A stretch of DNA of 64,000 nucleotides, taken from positions 1,302,001 through 1,366,000 of the forward strand of contig NZ_CP047358.1 of assembly GCF_030408855.1 (NCBI RefSeq), written 5' to 3'. Positions 8,309 to 19,395 of the stretch are shown here, one piece after another. The stretch comes from Corynebacterium glaucum (GTDB taxonomy: Bacteria > Actinomycetota > Actinomycetes > Mycobacteriales > Mycobacteriaceae). Each line of letters opens with the position of its first letter. The first letter of the stretch is position 1. A program made the translations under genes and the position numbers. The notes under the pieces are model-generated. The model did no database searches, was not told where the DNA came from, and saw only the letters and a list, made by a program, of their open reading frames with translations.

Positions 8309-9880
8309 ATGGTTACGGAGCTGGAACGCAATGTCGACGTCGTCGGCAATGCTCTATTCCAGATCCGAGACATGTTTGAAGACCCCTCCGAAGTGGCGTT
8401 TGACGATGTGCGCGAGTCAATGGAGAAACTCGAGGCGATCTTCAATGCCAAGGCCCTGATCGACGCTGCTTTTGCGCACATCTGTGAACGCGATGAGGCC
8501 GGGCGGCGCGTTGGCGCGAAACATCCGAATGCGTATTTGAAGCAGTGTTTGGGCTTGTCGCCTAAGGAGGCGTACGACCGACTCGCGCGGGGCAAGGACC
8601 TGTTCGCGGAGCCGCCTGCGCCGGGCACGGGTGAGCATGAATCCGATGCCGATGGTCAGTCAACCGGCAACGACGGCGATTCGGCCCAGGATGCCGCGGA
8701 GCGTGAGGCTGCGGAACGGGAGCGTGCAGAGCGTGAGCGCCGAGTGCGAGAGGAGCAAGAGCGGGCGAGACAGCAGGCCCGCGAGAACCAGAAGAAGGCC
8801 CGTGGCCAGGCCAGCCGCGTGAGCAGCGAGAAACAAGCCGCTATCCGCCAGGAGCTGGACAACCTCCTCGACGCTGCGCAGGGCGAGCGGCAGCGCCTGC
8901 TTGCCGACGCCATGCGTGAAGCCCTCACCCGCGATGTAGCGGATCTCCGGGCCACCGTGCGGCGCTGGGTGAATGAGGAGAATCGCAAGCACCGGCAGCC
9001 TCACAATCCGAATGCGGGAATGGAAAAGCGTGGGGTGGTCGTCAGCCAGCGGAAGGCGGACGGCACCTTCGACATCCGCATCACCGGTGTCGCCGGCGAC
9101 ACAGCGCTAATAAAGGCGTTGCTGGATAAGGGCGCCGCCCCGAATTCGAACCTGCCGGAGGGCGTGGAGGACTACCGCTCCCCTGCCCAGCGCCGCTACG
9201 ACCAGCTGATGCAGATTTTCAAGCACTACGACTCGTGCAAGCAACAGCGAGAGGCCAACGGTTGCGCTTCGGTGGTAGTCAGTGTGACTCTCGACGATCT
9301 TGCTGATGCCGATGCAACAACGCGGTTCAGCACCAGCACCGGCATCGACCTCGATGGCTTCGACCTCGTCCGCCTCGGCATGGACGGCACCGCCGATTTC
9401 GTGCTCACGGTTGAAGGAGCGACTGGGGTGCCGCTGAATCTGCAGCGTTCCACGAGGATCGCGTCGATTGCGCAGCGGGTCGCGTTACTCGCGGTGGACG
9501 GGGTTTGCGCCTGGGCTGGGTGCAGCGTGCCGTTGAGCGAGTGCGAAGCGCACCACGTGCTTGCTTGGATCCGGGGCGGGAATACGGACATCGCCAACCT
9601 CACCCCATTGTGTCGGGAGCATCACCGCCAGAACAACGACCACTGGGACCACAGATACAACAAGAGTCACATGGAGTACGAACCCGGGGAAGGTCGAGCG
9701 GGTTTACGTAGACGGGGCCGAGGCAATCTCGAGTTCAATCAGTCAGACGGAGCGCGGCACTCTGCGGTGCGCAGGTTGCGAACTCGTGGGCGACCAGAGA
9801 ATCATGGTCAGCCTCGTGATCCCGGGCAATCAGAGTTTCAGCTAGTGCTGCAGGGCCAAGACCCTGACCCGCCGTTCTAA
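8309..9880 (+). CDS. DUF222 and HNH endonuclease domain protein
   Basis: A 523-residue protein of the abundant actinobacterial DUF222/13E12-repeat group. DUF222 elements come first. Then a very charged Glu/Arg/Ala segment at about residues 129-225, probably a coiled coil, interrupts it. A C-terminal HNH nuclease motif lies at about residues 400-450: zinc-binding-type cysteines in CAWAGCS, then EAHHVLAW and LTPLCREHHRQNNDHW. The ATG at 8309 follows GGGAGG by a good distance; an upstream TTG at 8294 is less likely. These proteins are often associated with mobile DNA or multi-copy families, but their biological role is not established. It is flanked at a distance by the repeat-like segments at 8209 and 10980. 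Confidence 0.82.
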   Translation: MVTELERNVDVVGNALFQIRDMFEDPSEVAFDDVRESMEKLEAIFNAKALIDAAFAHICERDEAGRRVGAKHPNAYLKQCLGLSPKEAYDRLARGKDLFAEPPAPGTGEHESDADGQSTGNDGDSAQDAAEREAAERERAERERRVREEQERARQQARENQKKARGQASRVSSEKQAAIRQELDNLLDAAQGERQRLLADAMREALTRDVADLRATVRRWVNEENRKHRQPHNPNAGMEKRGVVVSQRKADGTFDIRITGVAGDTALIKALLDKGAAPNSNLPEGVEDYRSPAQRRYDQLMQIFKHYDSCKQQREANGCASVVVSVTLDDLADADATTRFSTSTGIDLDGFDLVRLGMDGTADFVLTVEGATGVPLNLQRSTRIASIAQRVALLAVDGVCAWAGCSVPLSECEAHHVLAWIRGGNTDIANLTPLCREHHRQNNDHWDHRYNKSHMEYEPGEGRAGLRRRGRGNLEFNQSDGARHSAVRRLRTRGRPENHGQPRDPGQSEFQLVLQGQDPDPPF

Positions 9881-9907
9881 ACTCAGGCGTCTCGACGAGA
9901 GCGTGCG

Positions 9908-10171
9908 TCACCGCTTCTTGCCTGCGGCGAAGTAACTTGCCCAGCCTACGACGTCGACGAAGGTGATCAGCGGTGCCCACACCCACTTCGGACCTCGCAC
10001 TTTGCGCTTCTTCGCCCGCGCCAAATCGGTAAGAGCGAGCGTCTTGGCTACGCCGTCGATCAGGAGAAAAGCCCCAAGGACCTGACGCTGGCGGCGCGAT
10101 AGGGAGTTCCAGCCTTCCCGTGAGGTTTTTATGAGGTGGGCGAAGAGTTCTGCACGCGAATCCTTTTCCAT
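9908..10171 (-). CDS. Small membrane protein
   Basis: An 87-residue protein with two likely membrane-embedded segments: about residues 29-50 (VLGAFLLIDGVAKTLALTDLA) and 61-82 (WAPLITFVDVVGWASYFAAG). The basic stretch RAKKRKVRGPKW between them predicts a cytoplasmic loop. The ATG at 10171 is preferred; longer in-frame extensions have no start with supporting signal and would run into the divergent amidotransferase gene. It is divergent from that gene, with 43 bases between the starts. No function can be assigned. The outline resembles short integral membrane proteins often found in Corynebacterium. Confidence 0.6.
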   Translation of the reverse strand: MEKDSRAELFAHLIKTSREGWNSLSRRQRQVLGAFLLIDGVAKTLALTDLARAKKRKVRGPKWVWAPLITFVDVVGWASYFAAGKKR

Positions 10172-10214
10172 GACCTCGACCCTACCCCGCTGCCCGTGCA
10201 CTAGATTTACGGAA

Positions 10215-10952
10215 ATGACCGTCGATCGCCCCTTCCTGCTTCTCAGCACACGGCCGGAGGACGCGGCCGCCAACGAAGAGCGGCTCTCCTTCCAGACGAA
10301 GATGCGCATCCCCGAGGACGCGATTGAACAGCGCCGCGTGGAGCAAGGCCCGCTTGGAGACGTCGACCTCGATACGTATTCGGGGGTCCTCCTTGGAGGG
10401 AGCCCGTTCAATCACACCGAGCCGTCGAAAAGCGAACTGCAACTGCGCATCGAGCGCGAGATTGGCACCCTTGTAAACGAAATCATCGACCGCGATTTTC
10501 CGCTCATGGGTGCGTGCTATGGCATCGGTACTGTTGGCAGCGCGATCGGGGCGCGGCTCGGCGACGAGCATGCCGAAGAGGCCGGCATGGTGGAGCTTTT
10601 GCTTACCGACGACGCAGTGGACGACCCACTCCTGGAGGGCTTTCCGAAGTCCTTCCCCACGCTTGTCGGACATAAAGAGGCGATCAGCGAGCTCCCGGAA
10701 TCTGCGACGCTGCTGCTGACCGGTATCGAATGCCCCACCCAAATGTTTCGAGTGAAGACGAACGTCTACGCGACGCAGTTCCATCCCGAGCTCACCGCTG
10801 AGACCCTCGAAGCGCGGCTACGACTGTATGCACACCTCGGGTATTTCCGCCTCGACGTGTTTGACGACATTCTGGAGACGGCGTACGCGCACGATTACAG
10901 CTACTCGAACCGGATCCTCGCGAACTTCGCCGAGCGCTACCGTCGGTTCTAG
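10215..10952 (+). CDS. Class I glutamine amidotransferase-like protein, second copy
   Basis: A 245-residue free-standing class I GATase domain. The triad is complete with Cys101 (MGACYGIGTV), His190 and Glu192 (ATQFHPELT). These are exactly the positions seen in the protein encoded at 3673-4416, so the two are paralogs that have diverged elsewhere. The VLLGGSPFNHTEPSKSE segment near residue 60 corresponds to VIVGGSSLNVTNAETE in the first copy. The ATG at 10215 was chosen over upstream in-frame codons, which lie inside the divergent gene. The downstream segment contains the inverted repeat at 10980-11001. The substrate is unknown; GMP synthase and glutamine-hydrolase-like annotations are both possible. 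Confidence 0.82.
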   Translation: MTVDRPFLLLSTRPEDAAANEERLSFQTKMRIPEDAIEQRRVEQGPLGDVDLDTYSGVLLGGSPFNHTEPSKSELQLRIEREIGTLVNEIIDRDFPLMGACYGIGTVGSAIGARLGDEHAEEAGMVELLLTDDAVDDPLLEGFPKSFPTLVGHKEAISELPESATLLLTGIECPTQMFRVKTNVYATQFHPELTAETLEARLRLYAHLGYFRLDVFDDILETAYAHDYSYSNRILANFAERYRRF

Positions 10953-10979
10953 TTCGCGGCGCGCAGGCGCGCGGGCTGG

Positions 10980-11007
10980 GATGTCCATCTAAGTGGACAT
11001 CTGACCC
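10980..11007 (+). repeat. Inverted repeat and terminal-repeat-like sequence, copy B
   Basis: Positions 10980-10987 (GATGTCCA) and 10994-11001 (TGGACATC) form a perfect 8-base inverted repeat with a 6-base loop, 27 bases after the amidotransferase stop. The whole segment to 11007 resembles that at 8209-8237. It could be the hairpin of a terminator, an operator, or the remnant of an insertion sequence end. Confidence 0.5.
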
Positions 11008-11107
11008 ATGGAGGCTTTTCAGAGAGCTTTTTGTAAGTTACGTTCAAGATACCAACGAACGAATCTATCAAATCCACCTGCGGGTGGCGCAGCGAAAGGC
11101 TCCAGCA

Positions 11108-12121
11108 ATGCACGACGAGTACCCCCACTACCCTAACTATCCCGACTACCCCGATTACCCCGGCGATTACAGGCGCCCAATTAAGGCCACCAATCGCATC
11201 GACATCGTTTTCGAGCGTGACGACGATGCCTGCGAACACGGTTTGACGATCGAGGCCACCGCCGATGGGCCCGAAATCATCGCCGGCGTACTCGAGGCCG
11301 TCTCGCTTCACGACATCACTACCGCCGACGCCGCCCAAGGAACACGGGAAGTGCTTGCTCGGTGCAAGAGTTCCTTGGAACACATTGCGCTGTTCCACGG
11401 ACCCGGCGACCCGCCACCGGACGATTACTTGGGTTCCGGCCCCGAGGTGAGGTCGGGGAATTCGTTTGACGACCCGGTCGTGTGGTACCTGCGGCTCGAT
11501 TTCGCGGGTGGGGAGATTGCGATCAAGCACTCCGACGGGCCGGCGGTCCTGCGTGGGCCGTTCGACGCCGCGATTGCGAAGCAGCTCAGCACGACATTTT
11601 TTACTGAGCTCACCGAGGCCCTCGAGCACCTCGCGCCCACGGCGGCGTCCGGCAACGTCCGCGTCATCCATGAGCGTGACGGGGACAAGATTTCTGGAAC
11701 CACCGTGCACATCCCGATGAACGGAACCGATGCGCTCAGCGGCGTCCTCGGCTGGATTAAGGACACCGACCGCTACATCATGGCGGAGCCCGCGCAGGCC
11801 ACGAGCGGCATTGTGCAGGCGTGCCGCGGGATCGATCCGGTGGTGGTTCCGTTCCGCCTCGAGGACGACACCCATTCCGACGACAGCTTGCCGTTTAGCA
11901 ACGACTGCCCGATCGTGGTCGTCGATTGCGTGGAGAAGATGATTCGGCTCCACGCCGCCGATGGCACCATCGAAGCCGAACAGAAACTGCACAAGACCGG
12001 CGCTGCACAGATCCGTCGCGCACTGCACCAGCAGTTCCGCGAGCGCGGGGTGTCTCTTGCCCCCGACTACCACAACCGGTACGGGTGGCAGCGCGATCTG
12101 GCCATTGCGGCCCCGTTCTAG
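11108..12121 (+). CDS. Unrecognised soluble protein
   Basis: A 337-residue protein with no signal peptide or membrane segment. The N-terminus is a Tyr/Pro/Asp-rich tract, EYPHYPNYPDYPDYPGDY. The rest is acidic and may contain two related halves: IVFERDDDACEHGLTI...IIAGVLEAV near residue 35 and RVIHERDGDKISGTTV...ALSGVLGWI near residue 180 align by eye. Each is followed by a helix-rich section. The ATG at 11108 follows GAAAGG at a normal distance; a GTG at 11084 would add eight residues. It converges with the ABC-F gene, 55 bases away. I do not recognise the family, and the neighbourhood gives no clear clue to its role. Confidence 0.6.
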   Translation: MHDEYPHYPNYPDYPDYPGDYRRPIKATNRIDIVFERDDDACEHGLTIEATADGPEIIAGVLEAVSLHDITTADAAQGTREVLARCKSSLEHIALFHGPGDPPPDDYLGSGPEVRSGNSFDDPVVWYLRLDFAGGEIAIKHSDGPAVLRGPFDAAIAKQLSTTFFTELTEALEHLAPTAASGNVRVIHERDGDKISGTTVHIPMNGTDALSGVLGWIKDTDRYIMAEPAQATSGIVQACRGIDPVVVPFRLEDDTHSDDSLPFSNDCPIVVVDCVEKMIRLHAADGTIEAEQKLHKTGAAQIRRALHQQFRERGVSLAPDYHNRYGWQRDLAIAAPF

Positions 12122-12176
12122 CGCTCGCCGGGGTTGCGGGGTGACCCGCCGAGGTTGCCCAGAGAAACTGTTGCCG

Positions 12177-13805
12177 CTAGGCCAGCTCGACGATCTCCAT
12201 GTATTCGTCGCTCCAAAGGTCCTCATCACCCTCCGGCATGATGATGACGCGCTCCGGCTCCAGGGCGCGCACCGCTCCAGGATCGTGGGTGACCAGCACC
12301 ACCGCCCCCGTGTAGGTCTTAAGCGCGTCGAGGACCTGCTCGCGGGACTGGGGGTCGAGGTTGTTGGTGGGCTCGTCGAGTAGCAGCACATTCGCGCGAG
12401 AGGAGACGAGCGTTGCCAGCGCCAGGCGCGTCTTCTCGCCGCCAGAGAGCGTGCCGGCCGGCTGTTCGAGTTTCTCACCGGAGAACATGAACGCGCCGAG
12501 TAGACCCCGCAGGTCTTGCTGGCCGGCATCGGGGCACGCCTCGATCGTGTTCTCCCACACGGTCTTGTCTCCGTCGATGGTGTCGTGCTCCTGGGCGAAG
12601 TAGCCAATCTTCAGGCCGTGGCCGGAGACCAAGCCGCCTTCGCCATCGGTTCGCTCAACGCCGGCGAGCAGCTTGAGCAGGGTGGTCTTGCCGGCGCCGT
12701 TCGTGCCCAGCACCACTACGCGTGAGCCTTTGTCAATTGCCAGATCCACGCCCGCAAAAACCTCGAGCGAGCCGTACATCTTGGTCAACCCCTTGCCGTA
12801 CAGCGGCGTTTTGCCGCACGGGGCGGGCTCTGGGAACGAGATGGCGGCGAACTTGTCGGCGACGCGGACGTCGTCAAGCTCGCTCATCATGCGCTCCGCG
12901 CGGGCAAGCATCTGCTTCGACGCCGCGGCCTTGGTCGCTTTCGCGCCGAGCTTCGCCGCCTGCTTCTGCAGTGCCGAAGCCTTTTTCTCAGCGTTTGCGC
13001 GCTCGCGGCGGCGCCGCGCCTCGTCCTCGGCGCGCGCCTTCTGGTACTTGGAAAAGCCCATGTTATAAACGTCAGCTTCCGCTCGGACGGCATCGAGGAA
13101 CCAAATCTTGTTGCAGACATCCTCGAGCAGCTCGACATCGTGGGAGATCATGATCAACCCGCCCTCGTGCTTGGACAGGAATCCGCGGAGCCAAGTGATC
13201 GAGTCGGCGTCGAGGTGGTTCGTGGGCTCGTCGAGAAGCAATGTGGTGGCTGACTTCCCCGAACCAGACCGGGAGGCGAAAAGGATCTGTGCGAGCTCAA
13301 CGCGGCGGCGCTGGCCGCCCGACAAGGTCTTGAGCGGCTGGTCAAGGATCCGCTCAGGCAGACCCAGGTTGTCGCAGATCTGCGCCGCTTCGGCGTTCGC
13401 CTCGTAGCCGCCGAGCGCATGGTAGCGCTCCTCCAGCCGCGAGTATTTCGCGATCGCCTTGTCGCGCTCTGCGCCGTCGGCGGTTTCCATCAAGGCCTGC
13501 TGCTTCGCCATCGAGCGCTGAATCTCGTCCAGCCCGCGCGCCGAGAGCACCCGGTCACGGGCGGTCTGCTCGATGTCGCCCTCTTTGGAGTCCTGCGGGA
13601 GGTATCCGATCTCGCCGGATCGAGTCACCGAACCGCCGTACGGCTCCGTCTCCCCCGACAGGATGCGCATCGTGGTGGTTTTGCCCGCGCCGTTGCGGCC
13701 CACCAGGCCGATGCGGTCGCCGGGCTGGACACGGAGGTGTTGCCCCGGGGCGTCGAGAAGCGTGCGCGCACCGACGCGCACCTCGAGATCATTGGTGACA
13801 ATCAC
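12177..13805 (-). CDS. ABC-F family ATPase
   Basis: A 542-residue soluble ABC-F protein with two ATP-binding cassettes and no transmembrane domain. Walker A motifs are GRNGAGKTT at residues 36-44 and GTNGAGKTT at about 361-369. ABC signatures are LSGGQRRRVELAQ near 157 and LSGGEKTRLALA near 452. A long, very basic charged linker between the cassettes (about residues 240-300) is the P-site tRNA interaction motif region of ABC-F proteins. The family acts on the ribosome as translation factors (EttA/Uup type) or gives antibiotic protection; which applies here cannot be told. The gene starts with GTG at 13805 and lies 57 bases downstream of the suf operon, possibly as its last gene. Confidence 0.88.
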   Translation of the reverse strand: MIVTNDLEVRVGARTLLDAPGQHLRVQPGDRIGLVGRNGAGKTTTMRILSGETEPYGGSVTRSGEIGYLPQDSKEGDIEQTARDRVLSARGLDEIQRSMAKQQALMETADGAERDKAIAKYSRLEERYHALGGYEANAEAAQICDNLGLPERILDQPLKTLSGGQRRRVELAQILFASRSGSGKSATTLLLDEPTNHLDADSITWLRGFLSKHEGGLIMISHDVELLEDVCNKIWFLDAVRAEADVYNMGFSKYQKARAEDEARRRRERANAEKKASALQKQAAKLGAKATKAAASKQMLARAERMMSELDDVRVADKFAAISFPEPAPCGKTPLYGKGLTKMYGSLEVFAGVDLAIDKGSRVVVLGTNGAGKTTLLKLLAGVERTDGEGGLVSGHGLKIGYFAQEHDTIDGDKTVWENTIEACPDAGQQDLRGLLGAFMFSGEKLEQPAGTLSGGEKTRLALATLVSSRANVLLLDEPTNNLDPQSREQVLDALKTYTGAVVLVTHDPGAVRALEPERVIIMPEGDEDLWSDEYMEIVELA

Positions 13806-13862
13806 GCCGTACCACCTTACGCTGGCGCGGCGAAAGCGCTAAACCAAAGGTAAGCAGCGAAA

Positions 13863-14279
13863 CTACACGGCGAACCCAAGCGCGCGGAGCTGTTCGCGGC
13901 CCTCTTCGGTGATCATGTGCGGGCCCCACGGCGGCATCCACACCCAGTTCAGCGCAATCTCATCCACGGCGGTGTTTTCAACCACGGAAATGCGAGCCTG
14001 CTCCTCAATCACGTCAGTGAGCGGGCAGGCTGGCGAGGTCAGCGTCATGTTGATGACCGCGACCGTGGGTTTCGTGGAGCCGTCTTCGGCGGTTCCACCC
14101 TCGATCCAGATGTCGTACACCAGCCCGAGGTCGATGACGTTGATGCCCAGCTCCGGGTCAATCACGTCGCGCATGAACTCTTCGACGTCGCCGACCAGCT
14201 TGAGCTGCTCCTCGGTCTGGGTCGGGCGCTCGCCCGCACCGTCGAAGTTGGACGCAGTCTTTTCTTCGTTCTGTTCCAT
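13863..14279 (-). CDS. sufT: SufT-type Fe-S assembly factor (MIP18/DUF59 domain)
   Basis: A 138-residue protein with a DUF59 (MIP18/PaaD-like) domain, as in SufT. The conserved blocks are IDPELGINVIDLGLVYDI at about residues 42-59 and LTSPACPLTDVIEEQ, in which the Cys is the family's conserved reactive residue. The C-terminal block WMPPWGPHMITEEGREQL is typical. The first 30 residues are a hydrophilic extension. The start at the ATG 14279 puts it 4 bases after sufU. It is the last gene of the suf operon and probably assists cluster insertion into target proteins such as aconitase. The direct partner is not shown by the sequence. Confidence 0.88.
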   Translation of the reverse strand: MEQNEEKTASNFDGAGERPTQTEEQLKLVGDVEEFMRDVIDPELGINVIDLGLVYDIWIEGGTAEDGSTKPTVAVINMTLTSPACPLTDVIEEQARISVVENTAVDEIALNWVWMPPWGPHMITEEGREQLRALGFAV

Positions 14280-14283
14280 TTCC

Positions 14284-16750
<2,467 letters not shown>

Positions 16751-16775
16751 TGGGTTCCTTGTACGTGTTGGGCCG

Positions 16776-17948
16776 TTAGTTGTTGTTCTGCTCGAGCTCG
16801 CCTGCAACGCGGGCGATGAGTTCGTCGCGGACCGATTCCACCGGGATGTGGTTGAGCACCTCGTTGAAGAAGCCGCGGATGATCAGTCGCGTCGCTTCTT
16901 CCTCCGGGATACCGCGGGAGCGCAGGTAGAACAGCTGCTCCTCGTCGAAGCGGCCCACAGTCGCGGCGTGGCCGGCACCGGCGATCTCACCGGTCTCGAT
17001 CTCCAGGTTCGGCACTGCGTCGGCGCGGGCGCCGTCGGTAAGCACGAGGTTGCGGTTCGTCTCGTAGGTGTCGGTGCCGGTCGCCGCGGCGCGGATGAGC
17101 ACGTCACCGACCCAGCAGGTACGCGCCTCCGGCAGGCCGGAGTTCTTGTCGCCCTGGAGCGCGCCCTTGTACAGCACGTTGGAACGGCAGTTGGGCACCG
17201 AGTGGTCCACCAGCATGCGGTTTTCGATGTACTGACCAGCGTCGGCGAAGTACACACCGCTGAGCTCGACATCGCCGCCCGGGGCCGCGAAGGTCACGCG
17301 CGGGGTGAGGCGCACGACCTCGCCGCCGAACGCGGCAACAGTGTGGCGCAGGGTTGCGTTGCGCTCGACGCGGATCGACTGCTGGCCCACGTGCACGGCG
17401 TCGCGTGCCCACTCGGTGTCCACCACCGCGTTCACGTGCGAGCCTTCACCGATGTGCCAGTTCACATTGTCGGCGTGGGTGCCGGAGCCTTCGTAGCGCA
17501 CGATGACAGTGGCCTGGGAATGCGCACCGGTTTCCACAAGGATCGTGGCAAACGTGGTGGCGTCCAGGCCGGCACCGGTCACGGTGATCACGATCGGCGC
17601 CTCAAGCACTGCATCGGCCGGCACCGTGATGATGGTGCCGTGCTCGGCCGCGCTCCACGCCTGGGCGGCCACGCGGTCGACGGGGCCGCCGGCGACCCGC
17701 AGGCGCTCATCGGAGGCGGGAACTTGCTCGACGATGACGTTGGACGGGCCGTCGACAAGCACTTGTGCCGGGGCCTGCTGAGCGAAGTCTCCGGTGTGCA
17801 ACCCGCGGAGCCTGCGCAGGGAGACGAAGCGCCAAACCTCGTCGCGGCCGGAGGGAACCGGGAAGTCCGCGACGTCGAAGGACTGGAACAGATCGCCCTT
17901 GTTGTTGTGCGTGGTTGCGTTGGTTACTGGGGTGACGGGAGTGGTCAA
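16776..17948 (-). CDS. sufD: SUF Fe-S assembly protein SufD
   Basis: A 390-residue SufD, partner of SufB in the SufBC2D scaffold. The C-terminal SufB/SufD family region is recognisable ([26 protein letters not shown]...), with the repeated beta-helix core before it. A TTG at 17948 is the likely start, one base after the sufB stop, giving MTTPVTPVTNATTHN. No ATG or GTG gives a plausible N-terminus of the usual length of about 390 residues. Reinitiation after sufB translation would explain the rare start codon. Confidence 0.93.
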   Translation of the reverse strand: MTTPVTPVTNATTHNNKGDLFQSFDVADFPVPSGRDEVWRFVSLRRLRGLHTGDFAQQAPAQVLVDGPSNVIVEQVPASDERLRVAGGPVDRVAAQAWSAAEHGTIITVPADAVLEAPIVITVTGAGLDATTFATILVETGAHSQATVIVRYEGSGTHADNVNWHIGEGSHVNAVVDTEWARDAVHVGQQSIRVERNATLRHTVAAFGGEVVRLTPRVTFAAPGGDVELSGVYFADAGQYIENRMLVDHSVPNCRSNVLYKGALQGDKNSGLPEARTCWVGDVLIRAAATGTDTYETNRNLVLTDGARADAVPNLEIETGEIAGAGHAATVGRFDEEQLFYLRSRGIPEEEATRLIIRGFFNEVLNHIPVESVRDELIARVAGELEQNNN

Positions 17949-17949
17949 T

Positions 17950-19395
17950 CTAGCCCACCGATCCTTCCATTTGCAGCTCGATGAGGCGGTTGAGCTCGAG
18001 GGCGTATTCCATCGGCAGCTCCTTGGCAATCGGCTCGACGAAGCCGCGCACGATCATCGCCATCGCCTCTTCTTCCGGAATGCCGCGCGACATGAGGTAG
18101 AACAGCTGCTCCTCGCTGACCTTGGACACCTTCGCCTCGTGGCCGAGGGTGACGCGGTCGTTGCGGATGTCGTTGTACGGGTAGGTGTCCGAGCGGGAGA
18201 TGTTGTCCACCAGCAGCGCGTCGCACTCGACGTTGGACACGGAGTTAGACGCGTTCGCGTTCACGTGGATCAGGCCGCGGTAAGCGGAACGGCCGCCGCC
18301 GCGCGCAACGGACTTCGACACCACGGAGGACGAGGTACGCGGCGCGAGGTGCACCATCTTCGCACCGGTGTCCTGGAACTGGCCCTCGCCGGCGAAGGCG
18401 ACGGAGAGCACCTCGCCGCGGGCGTGCTCGCCGGTCATCCACACGGCCGGGTACTTCATGGTCACCTTGGAGCCGATGTTGCCGTCGACCCACTCCATGG
18501 TCGCGCCTTCCTCGGCGCGCGCACGCTTGGTCACCAGGTTGTACACGTTGTTCGACCAGTTCTGAATCGTGGTGTAGCGGCAGCGACCGCCCTTCTTCAC
18601 AATGATCTCCACCACGGCGGAGTGCAGCGAGTCGGACTTGTAGATCGGTGCGGTGCAGCCCTCAACGTAGTGCACGTAGGCGTCTTCGTCGACAATGATC
18701 AGGGTGCGCTCGAACTGGCCCATGTTTTCCGTGTTGATGCGGAAGTAGGCCTGGAGCGGAATGTCCACGTGGACCCCCGGCGGGACATAGATGAAGGAGC
18801 CGCCAGACCATACCGCCGAGTTCAGCGCGGAGAACTTGTTGTCGCCGGCCGGAATGACGGAGCCGAAGTACTCCTGAAACAGCTCCGGGTGCTCGCGCAG
18901 GCCCGAGTCGGTGTCCAGGAAGATGACGCCCTTCTCCTCGAGGTCCTCGCGGATCTGGTGGTAAACCACCTCGGATTCGTACTGGGCAGCCACACCCGCA
19001 ACCAGGCGCTGCTTCTCAGCTTCGGGGATGCCCAGCTTGTCGTAGGTGTTCTTAATGTCCTCGGGAAGGTCGTCCCAGGTGGTGGCCTGCTCCTCGGTGG
19101 AGCGCACGTAGTACTTGATGTTGTCGAAGTCGATGTCGCTCAAGTCGGCGCCCCAGGTGGGCATCGGCTTCTTCTCGAAGATCTCGAGCGCCTTGAGACG
19201 CTGGTTGAGCATCCACTCCGGCTCGTTCTTGATGCCGGAGATGTCGCGGACAACGTCCTCGCTCAGGCCGCGTCGGGCAGAAGCGCCCGCCACGTCGGAG
19301 TCGTGCCATCCGTAGTTGTAGGCGCCGATGGATTCGATGATCTGGTCATCGTTCATCGGGGTTTCAAGGCCGGGTGCTGGGTTAGCTTTCGTCAT
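17950..19395 (-). CDS. sufB: SUF Fe-S assembly protein SufB
   Basis: A 481-residue SufB, the cluster-building subunit of the SufBC2D complex. The C-terminal family signature is present: [32 protein letters not shown]. The ATG at 19395 follows AAGGAG at 8 bases. An upstream ATG at 19413 is less well placed. The length equals that of the C. glutamicum protein as I recall it. The start overlaps the end of sufR by 14 bases. It is the first enzyme gene of the operon and is probably controlled by the SufR operator candidate at 20186-20195. Confidence 0.96.
   Translation of the reverse strand: MTKANPAPGLETPMNDDQIIESIGAYNYGWHDSDVAGASARRGLSEDVVRDISGIKNEPEWMLNQRLKALEIFEKKPMPTWGADLSDIDFDNIKYYVRSTEEQATTWDDLPEDIKNTYDKLGIPEAEKQRLVAGVAAQYESEVVYHQIREDLEEKGVIFLDTDSGLREHPELFQEYFGSVIPAGDNKFSALNSAVWSGGSFIYVPPGVHVDIPLQAYFRINTENMGQFERTLIIVDEDAYVHYVEGCTAPIYKSDSLHSAVVEIIVKKGGRCRYTTIQNWSNNVYNLVTKRARAEEGATMEWVDGNIGSKVTMKYPAVWMTGEHARGEVLSVAFAGEGQFQDTGAKMVHLAPRTSSSVVSKSVARGGGRSAYRGLIHVNANASNSVSNVECDALLVDNISRSDTYPYNDIRNDRVTLGHEAKVSKVSEEQLFYLMSRGIPEEEAMAMIVRGFVEPIAKELPMEYALELNRLIELQMEGSVG

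Noticed and set aside
9561..9880. A possible frameshift near the end of the HNH gene, because a second frame is open there
   Set aside because: The in-frame tail (GNLEFNQSDGARHSAVRRLR) is of the kind seen at the ends of this family, so the gene is probably intact.
10949..12607. A 552-residue minus-strand frame
   Set aside because: It crosses antisense to the 11108 gene and out of frame through the ABC-F gene, and it has no coherent protein features.
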